From positions 1,922,001 through 1,986,000 of the forward strand of contig NZ_CP046115.1 in the NCBI RefSeq assembly GCF_009707385.1: a stretch of 64,000 nucleotides of DNA, read 5' to 3'. The stretch comes from Klebsiella oxytoca (lineage in GTDB: Bacteria; Pseudomonadota; Gammaproteobacteria; Enterobacterales; Enterobacteriaceae). A model generated the notes under the pieces. That model made no database searches. It was not told where the DNA came from and worked only from the letters and a program-made list of their open reading frames with translations. Below, in pieces: positions 17,744 to 31,289 of this stretch. The position numbers and the translations under genes were made by a program. Position 1 is the first letter of the stretch. Every line of letters begins with the position of its first letter.

Positions 17744-19465
17744 CTACAGGCGCTGCTTAAACTGGTAGTATCGCCCTTGTTCAGCCAGCAGTTCTGCGTG
17801 ACTACCTTGCTCAATAATCTTCCCGTTGTCCATGACAATTATCTGATTAAAGCGCGCGAGTCCGCGCAGACGGTGAGTCACCATCAGCACGGTTTTTTCA
17901 CGCATCACTTCCGCAAGTAGATCAAGTATTTGGCTTTCGGTTGTCGCATCAAGGCCTTCGGTAGGCTCATCAAGCAACATGAGCGGCGCGTCATGAAGCA
18001 GGGCGCGGGCGATAGCCAACCTGCGTAGCTCACCGCCGGAGAGCTGACGGCCCCCTTCTCCCAGCCAGCTATTCAGGCCGCTATCTTCCAGTAGTTTTGC
18101 TAAACCAACGCGCTCCAGCGCTTCTGCAAGCCGGGCATCGCTGGCAGAAGGAGAGGCCAGCAGCAGGTTATCACGCAGCGTGGCGCTGAACAGATGCACG
18201 CGCTGCGGTACGACGCTCATCGCCCGACGCAGCGTCGCCTCATTAAGCTGCGTCAGCGGCTGATTATTGAGTAGGATTTCCCCGCGATCCGGATCCCAGG
18301 CGCGGGTCAGCAGCTGTAACAGGGTTGATTTGCCGCAGCCAGTCCGTCCCAGAATAGCGATATGCTCTCCGGCTTTAACCTGCAATGAGACTTTTTCAAG
18401 CGCGGGGGAGGGCTGTTGCGGATAGCTAAACGTGACCTGACTGAGGCTTAACGATACCCGTTCCAGATTCTGGCCTTCACCCTGAGTAAAGGTCACCTCC
18501 GGCTCTTGTTCAGTAATTTGCGTAATACGTGTTGCTGAAGCGATAACTTGCCCCAGATGCTGAAATGCGCCAGTGACCGGTGCGAGCGCTTCGAACGCCG
18601 CTAACGCGCAGAACACAAACAGAGCAATCAGGGCTCCAGGCTGAGTGTTACCGCCAACGTCCGCAGAGGCGAGCCACAGCATGGCGATAATCGCAATACC
18701 GCCAATCAGCAGCATTAATGCCTGAGAAAGAGCGGTGAGTTCAGCCTGGCGGCGCTGTGCATCCAGCCAGCGAAGTTCTGTTTTTTCCATCTGCTGCCGG
18801 TAGCGATCGCTGGCATTGAATAGCATAAGTTCTGCCTGCCCCTGAAGCCATGAGGTCAGCTGCTGGCGATACTGCCCGCGCAGCTGGGTCATGTTTTCCC
18901 CTGCGGGTTTACCGGCGCGATAGAACAGCGGCGGCAGCACCAGCAGAGTGAACAGCATAATGCCGCCGAGGGTCAGGGCCAGAGTGACGTCCAGCACGCT
19001 CAGGCCTAAGGTGACAACGAGGATCACCACAAGGGCCCCTACCAGCGGTGATATTACGCGTAGGTAGAGATGATCCAGGGTGTCGACATCAGCAACAACC
19101 CGGTTGAGCAACTCACCTTGACGAAAGCGAGCCAGTCCGGCAGGGGATAGCGGTAGCAGCTTACTGAAGGTAAAAACGCGCAGGTGCTGAAGGACGCGGA
19201 AGGTAGCGTCATGGCTAACCAGACGCTCAAAGTAGCGGCCAGCAGTACGAATAATCGCCGCGCCGCGCACCCCGGCGGCAGGCAGCATATAGTTGAAGCT
19301 GTAGATACCCGCGACGCCAACGACGGCGGATGCTGAGAGGAACCAGCCGGAGAGCGTGAGTAAGCCAATGCTGGCCAGTAGCGTAACGATTGCCAGTACG
19401 ATACCGAGCAACAACAGCCATTTGTGCCGTTTGTACAGCGCCAGGTAAGGCCATAATGCGTGCAT
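17744..19465 (-). CDS. cydC: Heterodimeric thiol ABC exporter subunit CydC
   Basis: CydC pairs with CydD to export cysteine and glutathione to the periplasm, which is needed for cytochrome bd and c-type cytochrome assembly. It has 573 residues: six helices in the N-terminal half, and a nucleotide-binding domain with Walker A GRTGCGKST (about 372-380), signature LSGGELRR (about 474) and Walker B LMLLDEP (about 493). The start ATG abuts the cydD stop with no gap, so translation is coupled. Confidence 0.97.
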   Translation of the reverse strand: MHALWPYLALYKRHKWLLLLGIVLAIVTLLASIGLLTLSGWFLSASAVVGVAGIYSFNYMLPAAGVRGAAIIRTAGRYFERLVSHDATFRVLQHLRVFTFSKLLPLSPAGLARFRQGELLNRVVADVDTLDHLYLRVISPLVGALVVILVVTLGLSVLDVTLALTLGGIMLFTLLVLPPLFYRAGKPAGENMTQLRGQYRQQLTSWLQGQAELMLFNASDRYRQQMEKTELRWLDAQRRQAELTALSQALMLLIGGIAIIAMLWLASADVGGNTQPGALIALFVFCALAAFEALAPVTGAFQHLGQVIASATRITQITEQEPEVTFTQGEGQNLERVSLSLSQVTFSYPQQPSPALEKVSLQVKAGEHIAILGRTGCGKSTLLQLLTRAWDPDRGEILLNNQPLTQLNEATLRRAMSVVPQRVHLFSATLRDNLLLASPSASDARLAEALERVGLAKLLEDSGLNSWLGEGGRQLSGGELRRLAIARALLHDAPLMLLDEPTEGLDATTESQILDLLAEVMREKTVLMVTHRLRGLARFNQIIVMDNGKIIEQGSHAELLAEQGRYYQFKQRL

Positions 19466-21232
19466 TTAAATCTCCTCCTGACGATGGGCGAGCAGGGTCG
19501 CGAAGGGGCCGCTTGCGGCTGCCAGCTGCGAATAACTTCCTTGCTCAACAATCTGACCATCCTGCATAACCCAAATTGCATCCCAGTCAGCAAGACCTTC
19601 CAGCTGGTGGGTAACCATTAACGTAGTTTGCTGCGTTGATGCATTAGTCAGCGCCTGCATCACTCGCTGTTCGCTGTGGGCATCCAGGCTGGCGGCTGGC
19701 TCGTCCAGCAGCAGCAGACGACAGGGGACCAACAGTGCCCGCGCGACGGCGACACGCTGAGCCTGCCCGACAGACAGGCGGCCCGCCTGATCGCCAACCG
19801 GTGTGTCAATACCTTGCGGCAGAAGAGAAAGGAATTCACTAACCCAGGCTTTGTCCAGAGCAAGCTGCAGCTGAGCGTCAGTGGCGTCAGGGCATGCGAG
19901 CAGAACGTTTTCGCGCAGCGTCGCCGCAGGCAGCTGCGGATTTTGCCCAACCCAGCTCAGAAGACGACGCCAGCGGTCGGTATCCAGGCTCTTTAACTCA
20001 ACGGCGTTTACCTTGAGAGAGCCGTCATAGGGAAGAAAACCGGTTAACGTATTCAGTAGCGAGCTTTTGCCCGAGCCGCTTTGCCCTACCAGTACCACTC
20101 GTTCGCCGGCGTGTAAGGAAAAATTCAGCGGCCCGGCCAGCACTTTACCCTCAGGGGATTTGATCAGCAGATCGCGAGCTTCAAGGCTTATCATGTCATT
20201 GTCGCTTAATACCTTTTCTCCCCGCTCAGACTGGGCCAGAGGCGTTTCCATAAAGGTCTTCAGACTGTCAGCCGCGCCGATAGCCTGCGCTTTAGCATGA
20301 TAAAAGGTGCCAAGATCGCGCAGCGGCTGGAAAAACTCAGGGGCCAGAATCAGTGCGAGGAATCCGGACATCAACGTCACGCCAACCCCGTAATGGCCAA
20401 AGTTGAGCTCTCCCAGATAGGAGAAACCAAAGTAAACGGCGACCAGTGCAATAGACAGCGAAGTAAAAAACTCCAGTACGCCTGAGGAGAGAAACGCCAG
20501 GCGCAGTACTTCCATTGTCCGCTGGCGGAAATCCTGAGAGGCTTCGCGGATGTTTTCCGTTTCTGCTTGACCACGATGGAAGATTCTCAGGGTTTCCATG
20601 CCTCGCAGACGATCGAGGAAATGGCCGCTCAAACGCGCCAGTGCGAGAAAGTTACGTCGGTTGGCATCTGCCGCTCCCATTCCCACCAGCGCCATAAATA
20701 GCGGAATTAGCGGCGCAGTACCCAGCAGAATAAGCGCTGCCGCCCAGTTAGATGGGAAGATAGTGATAACAATCAGCAAGGGTACGCAGGCGGCCAGCGT
20801 CATTTGCGGCCGATAACGAGCATAGTAGTCGTGCATATCGTCGATCTGCTCAAGGATCAGCGTTGCCCAGCTACCGGCGGGTTTCCCCTGTATCCATGCG
20901 GGTCCCGCCTGCTGTAAGCGATCCAGAACCTGACGGCGGATCTCAAGGCGGATATGCTGACCCGCCTGAAAACCGACCCTTTCACGCAGCCAGGTTACCC
21001 AGGCGCGAAGTACAAAGACCAGCACCAGTAACGTAAAGGGCAGCAGCAGCGCCGTCGCGGGAATATTTTCCATAATCATGCGATGGAGGATTCGCGCCAG
21101 GAACCATGCCTGAGCAACGATTAACAGGCCGCTAACGACGCCGAGGGCGCGGGAAATCATCAACCAGCGACGGGAGATAATGCTTTGATCTTTTAACCAA
21201 CGGGTTAACTCTTGTTGACGGGTTTTATTCAT
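19466..21232 (-). CDS. cydD: Heterodimeric thiol ABC exporter subunit CydD
   Basis: Partner of CydC in the cysteine/glutathione exporter. The frame extends upstream to 21277, but the ATG at 21232 gives 588 residues as in E. coli and begins MNKTRQQELTRWLK. It shows six N-terminal helices, Walker A GQSGSGKSS (about 380-388), a variant signature LSVGQAQRVAVARALL (V in place of the first G) and Walker B LLLLDEPAASLD. The LSVGQ signature is also what I recall in E. coli CydD and fits an asymmetric heterodimer. It is separated from trxB by a terminator. Confidence 0.97.
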   Translation of the reverse strand: MNKTRQQELTRWLKDQSIISRRWLMISRALGVVSGLLIVAQAWFLARILHRMIMENIPATALLLPFTLLVLVFVLRAWVTWLRERVGFQAGQHIRLEIRRQVLDRLQQAGPAWIQGKPAGSWATLILEQIDDMHDYYARYRPQMTLAACVPLLIVITIFPSNWAAALILLGTAPLIPLFMALVGMGAADANRRNFLALARLSGHFLDRLRGMETLRIFHRGQAETENIREASQDFRQRTMEVLRLAFLSSGVLEFFTSLSIALVAVYFGFSYLGELNFGHYGVGVTLMSGFLALILAPEFFQPLRDLGTFYHAKAQAIGAADSLKTFMETPLAQSERGEKVLSDNDMISLEARDLLIKSPEGKVLAGPLNFSLHAGERVVLVGQSGSGKSSLLNTLTGFLPYDGSLKVNAVELKSLDTDRWRRLLSWVGQNPQLPAATLRENVLLACPDATDAQLQLALDKAWVSEFLSLLPQGIDTPVGDQAGRLSVGQAQRVAVARALLVPCRLLLLDEPAASLDAHSEQRVMQALTNASTQQTTLMVTHQLEGLADWDAIWVMQDGQIVEQGSYSQLAAASGPFATLLAHRQEEI

Positions 21233-21294
21233 TGCGCGCTTAGCAGGTGTAGTTATGAGTTTTTGTGGGCACGGCAATGGTACAACGAGGTAAA

Positions 21295-21323
21295 AATAAA
21301 GGCGACTTTTCGTCGCCTTATTT
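21295..21323 (-). terminator. Terminator between trxB and cydD
   Basis: GGCGAC/GTCGCC stem (21301-21306, 21312-21317), extended by AATAA/TTATT pairs, with a 5-base loop. It lies 25 bp after the trxB stop, and T-rich sequence follows on the minus strand. Confidence 0.78.
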
Positions 21324-21347
21324 ACCTTTGTTACTGACTTGTAAAGA

Positions 21348-22847
<1,500 letters not shown>

Positions 22848-23342
22848 ATGGTAGATAGCAAGAAGCGCCCTGGCAAAGATCTCGACCGCATTGATCGTAA
22901 TATTTTGAATGAATTGCAAAAAGACGGGCGTATTTCCAACGTCGAGCTTTCTAAACGGGTAGGACTTTCTCCGACGCCTTGCCTTGAGCGCGTGCGTCGA
23001 CTGGAAAGGCAGGGTTTTATTCAGGGCTATACAGCGCTGCTCAATCCGCATTATCTGGATGCATCACTTCTGGTATTTGTTGAGATTACTCTGAATCGTG
23101 GCGCGCCGGATGTGTTTGAGCAATTTAACTCCGCTGTGCAAAAACTTGAAGAAATTCAAGAGTGTCATCTGGTTTCCGGGGATTTCGACTACCTGTTGAA
23201 AACCCGCGTACCGGATATGTCAGCGTATCGTAAGTTACTGGGCGAGACCTTGCTGCGCCTGCCGGGCGTAAACGACACCCGTACCTACGTGGTAATGGAA
23301 GAAGTTAAGCAAAGTAATCGTCTGGTAATCAAGACGCGCTAA
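22848..23342 (+). CDS. lrp: Leucine-responsive regulatory protein
   Basis: Lrp is a global feast/famine DNA-binding protein that responds to leucine and controls amino-acid metabolism, pili and, in E. coli, serC-aroA nearby. The 164 residues are nearly identical to the E. coli protein: N-terminal helix-turn-helix (about 12-62, ILNELQKDGRISNVELSKRV) and C-terminal RAM effector/oligomerisation domain (about 70-155). A purine-rich AGGAGTAGGGAAGG lies upstream of the ATG. It is followed by its own terminator and then ftsK. Confidence 0.99.
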   Translation: MVDSKKRPGKDLDRIDRNILNELQKDGRISNVELSKRVGLSPTPCLERVRRLERQGFIQGYTALLNPHYLDASLLVFVEITLNRGAPDVFEQFNSAVQKLEEIQECHLVSGDFDYLLKTRVPDMSAYRKLLGETLLRLPGVNDTRTYVVMEEVKQSNRLVIKTR

Positions 23343-23400
23343 CACGGAACAGGTGCAAAATCGAAGTAGTTTGATTACACTCCTGTTAATCCATACAGCA

Positions 23401-23432
23401 ACAGTGCCGGGGAGACCCGGCACTGTTGTCCG
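23401..23432 (+). terminator. Terminator of lrp
   Basis: ACAGTGCCGGG/CCCGGCACTGT forms an 11-bp perfect stem with a GAGA loop, followed by TGTCCGTTTT. Confidence 0.82.
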
Positions 23433-23477
23433 TTTTAGCCGAAGGCAGGAAACAGCCTGATACCTGGAGAGCCTTTC

Positions 23478-26400
23478 TTGAGCCAGGAATACACCGAAGA
23501 CAAAGAAGTCAAATTTACAAAGCTTAGTAGTGGGCGCCGGCTCCTTGAGGCGTTACTCATTCTTTGCTCTCTTTTTGCCATCTGGTTGATGGCGGCCTTA
23601 CTCAGCTTTAATCCCTCGGATCCTAGCTGGTCGCAAACGGCGTGGCATGAGCCGATTCACAACATCGGCGGGACGCCAGGCGCCTGGCTTGCCGACACGC
23701 TATTTTTCATCTTTGGCGTAATGGCCTATACCATCCCGATCATCATTATCGGCGGCTGTTGGTTTGCCTGGCGTCATCAGGAAAATGACGAGTACATTGA
23801 TTATTTCGCCGTCTCGCTGCGTTTGATCGGCGCGCTGGCGCTCATTCTTACTTCCTGTGGGCTGGCCGCTATCAATGCTGACGATATCTGGTACTTCGCC
23901 TCCGGCGGAGTGATTGGCAGCCTGCTGAGCACGACCCTACAACCGCTGCTGCACAGTAGCGGCGGGACCATCGCGCTCTTGTGCATCTGGGCGGCAGGAC
24001 TGACGCTGTTTACCGGCTGGTCCTGGGTTAGCATCGCAGAAAAACTCGGCGGCATGATTCTGTCTGTTCTCACCTTCGCCAGTAACCGTACTCGTCGTGA
24101 CGATACGTGGGTTGATGAAGAGGAGTATGAAGATGATGAAGACGAATATGAAGATGATGAATCGCCGAAACCGCAAGGCTCGCGTCGCGCGCGGATTTTA
24201 CGCAGCGCCTTAGCCCGCCGCCAGCGGCTGGCCGAGAAGTTTTCTAACCCGATGGGACGTAAAACTGATGCCGCGTTGTTCTCCGGTAAGCGGATGGATG
24301 ATGCCGAAGAAGTTCAATACAGCGCCGGTGGGGCGCCTGTTGCTGCTGACGATGTCCTTTTTTCCGGCTCCAGCGCAGCGCGTCCGGCGAATGCTGATGA
24401 TGTTCTTTTCTCCGGAACCAGTGCGGCACGCCCGGGTGATTTTGACCCCTACGATCCTTTGTTGAATGGTCATAGCATTGCCGAACCGGTGGCTTTAGCC
24501 GCTCAGGATACCGGCGCACCGCAAGCATGGTCCGAACCACAGCCGGGATATGAGGCTCAGCCCGTCTATCATCCGGACCTTGCTAACCAGCCGCAGCACG
24601 CTTTTCAGGCTCAGCAGATGCCGGTCCAGCAGCCGGGATATCAGCCAGAACCGGCTTACCAGCCGCAGCATGCGTATCAGCCTGAGCAGGCTCCGGTCCA
24701 GCAGCCGGGCTATCAGCCAGAACCGGCTTACCAGCTGCAGCATGCGTATCAGCCTGAGCAGGCTCCGGTCCAGCAGCCGGGCTATCAGTCAGAACCGGCT
24801 TACCAGCCGCAGCATGCGTATCAGCCTGAGCAGGCTCCGGTCCCGCAGCCGGGCTATCAGCCAGAGCCGGCTTACCAGCCGCAGCACGCGTATCAGCCTG
24901 AGCAGGCTCCGGTCCAGCAGCCGGGCTATCAGCCAGAACCGGCTTACCAGCCGCATCATGCGTATCAGCCTGAGCAGGCTCCGGTCCAGCAGCCGGGCTA
25001 TCAGCCAGAGCCGGCTTACCAGCATCAGCCGGAGCACAATCCGGTACCGCAGCCTGAACCTTACGCACCGGTGTCAGTCGTCGAGCCTGAACCTGTGCAA
25101 GAGGAAGTGAAGCCTCAGCGTCCGCCGATGTACTACTTCGAAGAAGTGGAAGAGAAACGCGCGCGCGAACGCGAGCAGCTTGCTGCATGGTATCAACCGA
25201 TTCCAGAGCCGGTCAGTCCGGTTGCCACCAAACCGATTTCGCCTCCGCCGTCACCGTCAGTTGATATTGCCACAGTGAGCACGCTGGCTTCCGGAGTTCA
25301 TCAGGCTACGGGGGCCTCCTCCGCAACCGCAGCGGCGGCCTCGACGGTATCAGCGGCATCCAGCGCTGCGCCGTTGTTTAGTCCGGCTTCCGGCGGCCCT
25401 CGTGTCCAGGTGAAAGAGGGCATTGGCCCAAAACTACCGCGTCCAAATCGTGTTCGGGTACCCACGCGCCGTGAGCTGGCCTCCTATGGCATTAAGCTGC
25501 CTTCGCAGCGGTTGGCTGAAGAACGTGCGCGTCAGGCCGAACATCAGCATTATGCTGATGATTCGCTGACGGATGAGGAAGTTGCAGAGCTTGAGCAGGA
25601 CGAGCTGGCGCGTCAGTTCGCGGCTGCGCAGAATGAGCGTTATGGTGAGAGTTACGCGACGGAAGTGGATAACGAGGATGAGGATTCTGCCGCTGAAGCA
25701 GAGCTTGCCCGCCAGTTTGCCGCTTCTCAACAGCAGCGCTACGCCAGCGAGCAACCGCCAGGATCGCATCCGTTCTCTGCCGCTGATTACGAATTCTCGC
25801 CGATGAAAGCGTTAGTTGATGATACGCCGAGCGAGCCTGTCTTCACGCCGATGCCGGAAGTGCCGCAGCCTGCACCGCAGTATCAGCAGCCGCCACAGCA
25901 TTCTCAGCCCGTACATCATCAGCCAAGCGCGCATCAGCAGATGTCTCAGCAGCCGCAAAATGCGCAACAGCAGGCGATCCAGCATTCGCAGATGCCGTCA
26001 CAAGCTCAGCACATTCCTGGCGGCTATCCGCAACAGCAGGCTCCGCAGGGGCATGTTCCGCAGCAGCCAATCGCGCAGCCGGAAAGCCTTATTCACCCGC
26101 TGTTGATGCGTAATGGAGACAGTCGCCCGTTACAGAAACCGACTACGCTTTTACCGTCTCTTGATCTGCTTACGCCGCCACCGGCTGAAGTTGAGCCGAT
26201 AGACACTTTTGCGCTTGAGCAGATGGCGCGTCTGGTTGAGGCTCGTCTCGCCGACTTCCGCATTAAGGCAGATGTGGTGAACTACTCGCCAGGCCCGGTC
26301 ATCACTCGCTTTGAGCTTAATCTGGCTCCAGGCGTCAAAGCGGCGCGGATTTCCAACCTGTCGCGAGACCTGGCCCGTTCTCTGTCCACCGCCGCGGTTC

Positions 26401-27623
26401 GTGTGGTGGAGGTTATTCCGGGTAAACCGTACGTTGGTCTGGAACTGCCGAATAAAAAGCGTCAAACCGTGTACCTGCGCGAAGTGCTGGATAACGCGAA
26501 ATTCCGCGATAATCCATCACCGCTGACCGTGGTTCTCGGCAAGGATATCGCTGGTGAACCTGTTACCGCCGATCTAGCGAAGATGCCGCACCTGCTGGTG
26601 GCGGGTACTACCGGTTCCGGTAAGTCCGTCGGGGTCAACGCCATGATCCTCAGCATGCTCTACAAAGCGCAGCCGGAAGATGTGAAATTCATCATGATTG
26701 ACCCGAAAATGCTCGAGCTGTCGGTCTATGAGGGAATACCGCATCTGTTGACGGAAGTTGTGACGGATATGAAAGACGCGGCCAACGCTTTGCGCTGGAG
26801 CGTAAATGAAATGGAGCGTCGGTATAAACTGATGTCGGCGCTGGGCGTGCGTAATCTTGCGGGTTACAACGAGAAGATTGCTGAAGCCGCGCGTATGGGT
26901 CGGCCAATCCCGGATCCTTACTGGAAGCCCGGCGACAGCATGGATGCGACGCATCCGGTACTGAAAAAAGAGCCTTACATCGTTGTGCTGGTTGATGAGT
27001 TTGCCGACCTGATGATGACCGTCGGCAAGAAAGTGGAAGAGCTGATTGCGCGTCTGGCGCAGAAAGCGCGCGCCGCAGGCATCCACCTGGTGCTGGCAAC
27101 CCAGCGACCATCGGTGGACGTTATTACCGGCCTTATCAAAGCCAATATTCCAACGCGTATCGCCTTTACCGTATCAAGTAAAATTGACTCGCGTACTATT
27201 CTTGACCAGGGGGGAGCAGAGTCTCTGCTCGGAATGGGGGATATGCTCTACTCCGCGCCTAACTCGACTATCCCTGTGCGCGTGCACGGCGCTTTTGTGC
27301 GTGATGAAGAAGTTCACGCTGTGGTGCAGGACTGGAAGGCTCGCGGGCGTCCGCAGTATGTCGAAGGCATCACCTCCGATAGCGAAAGCGAAGGTGGCGG
27401 CGGTGGCTACGAAGGCGGTGAAGAGCTCGATCCGCTGTTCGATCAGGCGGTTAACTTTGTGACGGAAAAACGTAAAGCCTCCATTTCTGGGGTACAGCGG
27501 CAGTTCCGCATCGGCTATAACCGCGCCGCGCGTATCATTGAGCAAATGGAAGCTCAGGGTATTGTGAGCGAACAGGGTCATAACGGTAACCGTGAAGTGC
27601 TGGCTCCACCGCCCTTTGAGTAA
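23478..27623 (+). CDS. ftsK: DNA translocase FtsK
   Basis: FtsK is a divisome protein that pumps chromosome ends toward dif and activates XerCD. It has 1381 residues against 1329 in E. coli. The start is TTG, as in E. coli, after GGAGAGCC. Four N-terminal transmembrane segments (about 25-190) are followed by an acidic stretch ([14 protein letters not shown]) and a very long Pro/Gln-rich linker. The RecA-like motor has Walker A GTTGSGKS (about 1044-1051), Walker [11 protein letters not shown] and the gamma winged-helix domain (last 65 residues) that reads KOPS. The extra length lies in the linker, which carries a 24-residue tandem repeat. Confidence 0.98.
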   Translation: MSQEYTEDKEVKFTKLSSGRRLLEALLILCSLFAIWLMAALLSFNPSDPSWSQTAWHEPIHNIGGTPGAWLADTLFFIFGVMAYTIPIIIIGGCWFAWRHQENDEYIDYFAVSLRLIGALALILTSCGLAAINADDIWYFASGGVIGSLLSTTLQPLLHSSGGTIALLCIWAAGLTLFTGWSWVSIAEKLGGMILSVLTFASNRTRRDDTWVDEEEYEDDEDEYEDDESPKPQGSRRARILRSALARRQRLAEKFSNPMGRKTDAALFSGKRMDDAEEVQYSAGGAPVAADDVLFSGSSAARPANADDVLFSGTSAARPGDFDPYDPLLNGHSIAEPVALAAQDTGAPQAWSEPQPGYEAQPVYHPDLANQPQHAFQAQQMPVQQPGYQPEPAYQPQHAYQPEQAPVQQPGYQPEPAYQLQHAYQPEQAPVQQPGYQSEPAYQPQHAYQPEQAPVPQPGYQPEPAYQPQHAYQPEQAPVQQPGYQPEPAYQPHHAYQPEQAPVQQPGYQPEPAYQHQPEHNPVPQPEPYAPVSVVEPEPVQEEVKPQRPPMYYFEEVEEKRAREREQLAAWYQPIPEPVSPVATKPISPPPSPSVDIATVSTLASGVHQATGASSATAAAASTVSAASSAAPLFSPASGGPRVQVKEGIGPKLPRPNRVRVPTRRELASYGIKLPSQRLAEERARQAEHQHYADDSLTDEEVAELEQDELARQFAAAQNERYGESYATEVDNEDEDSAAEAELARQFAASQQQRYASEQPPGSHPFSAADYEFSPMKALVDDTPSEPVFTPMPEVPQPAPQYQQPPQHSQPVHHQPSAHQQMSQQPQNAQQQAIQHSQMPSQAQHIPGGYPQQQAPQGHVPQQPIAQPESLIHPLLMRNGDSRPLQKPTTLLPSLDLLTPPPAEVEPIDTFALEQMARLVEARLADFRIKADVVNYSPGPVITRFELNLAPGVKAARISNLSRDLARSLSTAAVRVVEVIPGKPYVGLELPNKKRQTVYLREVLDNAKFRDNPSPLTVVLGKDIAGEPVTADLAKMPHLLVAGTTGSGKSVGVNAMILSMLYKAQPEDVKFIMIDPKMLELSVYEGIPHLLTEVVTDMKDAANALRWSVNEMERRYKLMSALGVRNLAGYNEKIAEAARMGRPIPDPYWKPGDSMDATHPVLKKEPYIVVLVDEFADLMMTVGKKVEELIARLAQKARAAGIHLVLATQRPSVDVITGLIKANIPTRIAFTVSSKIDSRTILDQGGAESLLGMGDMLYSAPNSTIPVRVHGAFVRDEEVHAVVQDWKARGRPQYVEGITSDSESEGGGGGYEGGEELDPLFDQAVNFVTEKRKASISGVQRQFRIGYNRAARIIEQMEAQGIVSEQGHNGNREVLAPPPFE
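24630..25037 (+). repeat. 72-bp tandem repeat inside ftsK linker
   Basis: Five near-identical 72-bp units (24630-24989) and a truncated sixth encode [20 protein letters not shown] followed by APVQ. Changes between units are few: single substitutions such as P to L, P to S, and Q to H or P. The low divergence shows recent duplication or homogenisation. The block lies within the FtsK linker at about residues 385-520. Confidence 0.92.
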
Positions 27624-27745
27624 GCGCAAAGTTGGGTAAATAAGTGAAAATCAGCCTGTTCTGCTGTTCCATCGCCGTTGATGATTCTACATTAGCAGCA
27701 GACCAAGGCTCCCGCGTCGGGAGTGACGCACATTAAGGAATAACA

Positions 27746-28357
27746 ATGAAAAAACTCGCAATCACCTGTGCATTACTGTCCAGTTTTGTTGTCAGCCAGG
27801 TTTGGGCGGATGCCGCCAGCGATTTAAAAAGCCGCCTTGATAAAGTGAGCAGCTTCCACTCCAGCTTTACGCAAAAAGTGACGGACGGCAGCGGTAACGC
27901 CGTGCAGGACGGACAGGGCGATCTCTGGGTCAAGCGACCAAATCTGTTCAACTGGCACATGACCCAGCCGGACGAAAGCGTTCTGGTTTCTGATGGTAAA
28001 ACGCTGTGGTTCTACAACCCGTTTGTTGAGCAGGCTACCGCTACCTGGCTGAAAGATGCGACCAGCAACACGCCGTTTATGCTGATTGCCCGCAACCAGG
28101 CCAGCGACTGGCAGAACTACAACATTAAGCAGAACGGCGATGATTTTGTTCTGACACCGAAAAACGGTAGCGGTAATCTGAAGCAGTTCACCATAAACGT
28201 GGGTCGTGATGGAACGATCCATCAGTTCAGCGCCGTGGAACAGGACGATCAACGCAGCAGCTATCAGCTGAAATCGCAACAAAATGGTGCCGTCGATGCA
28301 TCTAAGTTCACCTTTACGCCGCCGCAAGGGGTTACGGTGGACGATCAACGTAAGTAG
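27746..28357 (+). CDS. lolA: Outer-membrane lipoprotein carrier protein
   Basis: LolA ferries lipoproteins from LolCDE across the periplasm to LolB. The 203-residue precursor has a signal peptide ([14 protein letters not shown]...VWA) with likely cleavage after Ala21, giving mature [10 protein letters not shown]. The mature part is the typical open beta-barrel with a hydrophobic lid ([18 protein letters not shown]). The AAGGAA ribosome-binding site is well placed. It precedes rarA by 8 bp and the two are probably co-transcribed. A CTCCCG/CGGGAG hairpin lies in its leader at 27709-27723. Confidence 0.97.
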   Translation: MKKLAITCALLSSFVVSQVWADAASDLKSRLDKVSSFHSSFTQKVTDGSGNAVQDGQGDLWVKRPNLFNWHMTQPDESVLVSDGKTLWFYNPFVEQATATWLKDATSNTPFMLIARNQASDWQNYNIKQNGDDFVLTPKNGSGNLKQFTINVGRDGTIHQFSAVEQDDQRSSYQLKSQQNGAVDASKFTFTPPQGVTVDDQRK

Positions 28358-28365
28358 AGGCGAAC

Positions 28366-29709
28366 GTGAGCAATCTGTCGCTCGATTTTTCCGATAACGC
28401 GTTTCAACCTCTGGCCGCCCGTATGCGGCCAGAAAATTTAGCGCAGTACATTGGTCAGCAGCATTTGCTGGCGCCGGGCAAACCCCTGCCGAGGGCGATT
28501 GAAGCCGGGCATCTGCACTCAATGATCCTCTGGGGGCCGCCGGGGACAGGGAAAACCACGCTGGCCGAGGTGATTGCGCGCTACGCCAGCGCAGATGTTG
28601 AACGTATTTCAGCGGTTACCTCCGGGGTTAAAGAGATCCGCGAAGCTATCGAACGCGCGCGTCAAAACCGCAACGCGGGGCGCCGCACGATTCTGTTTGT
28701 CGACGAAGTCCACCGTTTTAATAAAAGCCAGCAGGATGCCTTTCTGCCGCATATCGAAGATGGAACCATCACCTTTATCGGCGCGACAACGGAAAACCCT
28801 TCTTTTGAACTCAACTCGGCGCTGCTCTCCCGGGCGCGCGTCTATCTGCTGAAGTCGCTGACCAGTGATGACATTGAGCAGGTGCTCAATCAGGCGATGA
28901 GTGACAAAACTCGCGGCTACGGCGGGCAAAATATTGTTCTGCCGGACGAGACGCGCAAAGCGATCGCCGACCTGGTCAACGGCGATGCGCGCCGGGCTCT
29001 CAATACGCTGGAAATGATGGCCGATATGGCCGAGAGCGATGACGCTGGTAATCGTGTGCTAAAGGTTGAACTGTTGACCGAAATTGCCGGCGAGCGTAGC
29101 GCGCGTTTCGACAACAAAGGCGATCGTTTTTACGACTTAATCTCCGCGCTGCACAAATCGGTTCGCGGTAGCGCGCCGGATGCGGCGCTTTACTGGTATG
29201 CGCGAATTATTACCGCCGGAGGCGATCCGCTTTACGTAGCGCGGCGCTGCCTGGCGATTGCTTCGGAAGATGTCGGCAATGCCGATCCGCGCGCCATGCA
29301 GGTGGCTATTTCCGCCTGGGACTGTTTTACTCGTGTCGGACCGGCGGAAGGCGAACGAGCGATTGCTCAGGCCATCGTCTATCTGGCCTGTGCGCCAAAA
29401 AGCAACGCAGTTTATACCGCTTTTAAAGCGGCGATGGCTGATGCCCGGGAACGCCCTGATTACGACGTACCGGTACATTTACGCAATGCCCCAACCCGGT
29501 TGATGAAAGAGATGGGCTACGGGCAGGAGTATCGCTACGCGCACGATGAACCGAATGCTTATGCTGCCGGGGAGCAGTACTTCCCGCAGGAAATGGCGCA
29601 AACGCGCTATTATAAGCCGACAAACCGGGGGCTGGAGGGCAAAATAGGTGAAAAGCTCACCTGGTTAGCCGAACAGGATCAAAATAGCCCGATAAAACGC
29701 TACCGATAA
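28366..29709 (+). CDS. rarA: Replication-associated recombination protein A
   Basis: RarA (MgsA, WHIP/WRNIP1 family) is a clamp-loader-like AAA+ ATPase acting at stalled replication forks. Its 447 residues match E. coli. Walker A is GPPGTGKT at 57-64 and Walker B is [10 protein letters not shown]. The sensor 1 region is [13 protein letters not shown], and the C-terminal tetramerisation domain includes [18 protein letters not shown]. Read with lolA upstream; serS follows after 90 bp. Confidence 0.97.
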   Translation: MSNLSLDFSDNAFQPLAARMRPENLAQYIGQQHLLAPGKPLPRAIEAGHLHSMILWGPPGTGKTTLAEVIARYASADVERISAVTSGVKEIREAIERARQNRNAGRRTILFVDEVHRFNKSQQDAFLPHIEDGTITFIGATTENPSFELNSALLSRARVYLLKSLTSDDIEQVLNQAMSDKTRGYGGQNIVLPDETRKAIADLVNGDARRALNTLEMMADMAESDDAGNRVLKVELLTEIAGERSARFDNKGDRFYDLISALHKSVRGSAPDAALYWYARIITAGGDPLYVARRCLAIASEDVGNADPRAMQVAISAWDCFTRVGPAEGERAIAQAIVYLACAPKSNAVYTAFKAAMADARERPDYDVPVHLRNAPTRLMKEMGYGQEYRYAHDEPNAYAAGEQYFPQEMAQTRYYKPTNRGLEGKIGEKLTWLAEQDQNSPIKRYR

Positions 29710-29744
29710 TTGAGGCGTTGCGGTAAGGTTGTCACACTATTTCC

Positions 29745-29769
29745 GTGGTCGCGCTCTGCGGCCATTTTT
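29745..29769 (+). terminator. Weak terminator-like hairpin after rarA
   Basis: GGTCGC and GCGGCC arms (one G-T pair) around GCTCT are followed by ATTTTTC, in the rarA-serS gap. It is weak and may allow read-through. Confidence 0.4.
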
Positions 29770-29778
29770 CTTTATTAA

Positions 29779-31092
<1,314 letters not shown>

Positions 31093-31107
31093 TATTCGGT
31101 AATTTTC

Positions 31108-31137
31108 TTAAAAGCGCCTGCGGGCGCTTTTTTTTTA
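31108..31137 (+). terminator. Terminator of serS
   Basis: AAAGCGCC/GGCGCTTT stem with a 4-base loop (31111-31130), followed by TTTTTT. Confidence 0.92.
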
Positions 31138-31145
31138 CTCCCTTC

Positions 31146-31159
31146 TTGATACCGGGCAA
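31146..31159 (+). promoter_or_regulatory. FNR box of dmsABC
   Basis: TTGATACCGGGCAA matches TTGATNNNNATCAA in the first half and at CAA of the second. It closely resembles the E. coli dms site as I remember it. It lies 131-144 bp before the dmsA ATG, consistent with the long dms leader and FNR-dependent anaerobic induction. Confidence 0.72.
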
Positions 31160-31210
31160 TAATCAGCTCTGTGAATACACAGATACTCACTTTGGATTAA
31201 CCAGCATAAA

Positions 31211-31253
31211 AATTAATAACGGTTAATTTCGCTATGTATTTTTATATATAGCG
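31211..31253 (+). promoter_or_regulatory. Inverted repeats in dmsA leader
   Basis: Two symmetric elements lie between the FNR box and dmsA: AATTAA-TAACGG-TTAATT (31211-31228) and CGCTAT...ATAGCG (31230-31253). Either could be an operator half-pair or leader-RNA structure; no regulator is assigned. Confidence 0.35.
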
Positions 31254-31289
31254 TATTCAATTAATTGTGAGCAACCAAAGCGAGTATCT

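Noticed and set aside
24583..25188. 201-codon antisense frame over the ftsK repeat block
   Set aside because: It is the reverse translation of the 72-bp tandem repeat, low complexity, with no ribosome-binding site of note.
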